Assembly (NCBI RefSeq): GCF_016625195.1
Contig: NZ_JACVUP010000009.1
Location: forward strand, 186,001-250,000
DNA from: Erwinia sp. S63
Lineage (GTDB): Bacteria > Pseudomonadota > Gammaproteobacteria > Enterobacterales > Enterobacteriaceae
DNA length: 64,000 nucleotides
Direction of reading: 5' to 3'
Below, piece by piece: positions 63,839 through 64,000 of this stretch (the stretch's first letter is position 1; each line of letters opens with the position of its first letter). The notes under the pieces are model-generated. The model ran no database searches. It saw nothing but the letters and a program-made list of their open reading frames with translations, and was not told where the DNA came from. Made by a program: the position numbers and the translations under genes.

Positions 63839-64000
63839 TTTTCTCTCCTTCGAGGGTGGTGACTTCAACATCAACACGATCATAACCATCCTCGAACTCA
63901 TCCAGCATTGGCCAATGAGAAGCCAGATGTTCTGAGAAGAAAAGTGAGCCCGCAACAACACCCGCATCGTTATCCAGTACGATGCCGGGAAAATCCGCTG
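63798..64000 (-). CDS. Gamma-glutamylcyclotransferase-like protein, C-terminal part (runs off the window)
   Basis: The reverse strand has an open frame of 66 residues plus stop, entering at the window end. DFPGIVLDNDAGVVAGSLFF, then WPMLDEFEDGYDRVDVEV and the closing AWIYQL, are the C-terminal half of the AIG2/YtfP gamma-glutamylcyclotransferase-like fold (the DEFE segment carries its conserved acidic residues). The N-terminal YGxL loop is outside the window. Confidence 0.75.
   Translation of the reverse strand, partial: ADFPGIVLDNDAGVVAGSLFFSEHLASHWPMLDEFEDGYDRVDVEVTTLEGEKITAWIYQLQPPQA

Overview
The window reads as chromosomal DNA of an Enterobacterales bacterium. Gene content and order (betIBA/betT, yfiR-dgcN-yfiB, ascFB/ascG, kup, mqo with a signal-like N-terminus, MetJ boxes) and the moderate GC content fit Erwiniaceae, for example a Pantoea- or Erwinia-like species. 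This placement is inferred from the genes alone. I see no rRNA, tRNA, CRISPR array, insertion sequence or prophage. The region looks like a metabolic accessory segment rich in transporters, oxidoreductases and one-operon regulators.

Layout. 1-4.6 kb: the start of an exported alpha/beta hydrolase, an omega-amino acid:pyruvate aminotransferase with a divergent LysR regulator, and a CurA-like reductase with a divergent TetR regulator. 4.6-10.8 kb: the choline-to-glycine betaine system betIBA with divergent betT. 10.8-14.8 kb: UV damage endonuclease, a small exported protein, and the YfiR-DgcN-YfiB c-di-GMP module. 15-19.1 kb: aryl-beta-glucoside genes ascFB with ascG. 19.2-22.4 kb: a TonB-dependent receptor and a metal-chelate binding protein. 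22.7-26.9 kb: acyltransferase, AzlCD exporter, and two AraC-type regulators. 27.2-35.8 kb: glyA2-soxBDAG-purU, a sarcosine-to-glycine/serine and one-carbon operon, flanked by two GlxA-type regulators. 36-46.7 kb: nitronate monooxygenase, thioesterase, ClC channel, dienelactone hydrolase, Bcr/CflA exporter, DJ-1-like protein, coniferyl-aldehyde-type dehydrogenase with a frameshifted LysR gene, and mqo.

47-52.5 kb: a permease, an AraC regulator and a divergent ornithine-cyclodeaminase-like/Rid-like/FAD oxidoreductase operon, apparently for an unidentified amino acid or amine. 52.7-56.6 kb: a second leuC/leuD pair translationally coupled to a dehalogenase-fold hydrolase, with a LysR gene. 56.7-64 kb: a DUF1471-like protein, kup, a reductase-type SDR, an orphan MetJ-box metQ paralogue, a small ORF behind a strong 5' hairpin, a TetR gene with twin operators, a membrane-only ABC protein, and the end of a gamma-glutamylcyclotransferase-like gene.

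How the parts fit. Choline is imported by BetT and oxidised by BetA/BetB to betaine. Sarcosine is oxidised by SoxBDAG; GlyA2 and PurU process the glycine and folate-bound one-carbon unit. The demethylation steps that would join the two pathways are not in the window. The two least understood blocks are the LeuCD2/hydrolase operon (52.7-55.6 kb) and the OCD/Rid/FAD operon (49.6-52.5 kb). These are the best candidates for undescribed catabolic systems.
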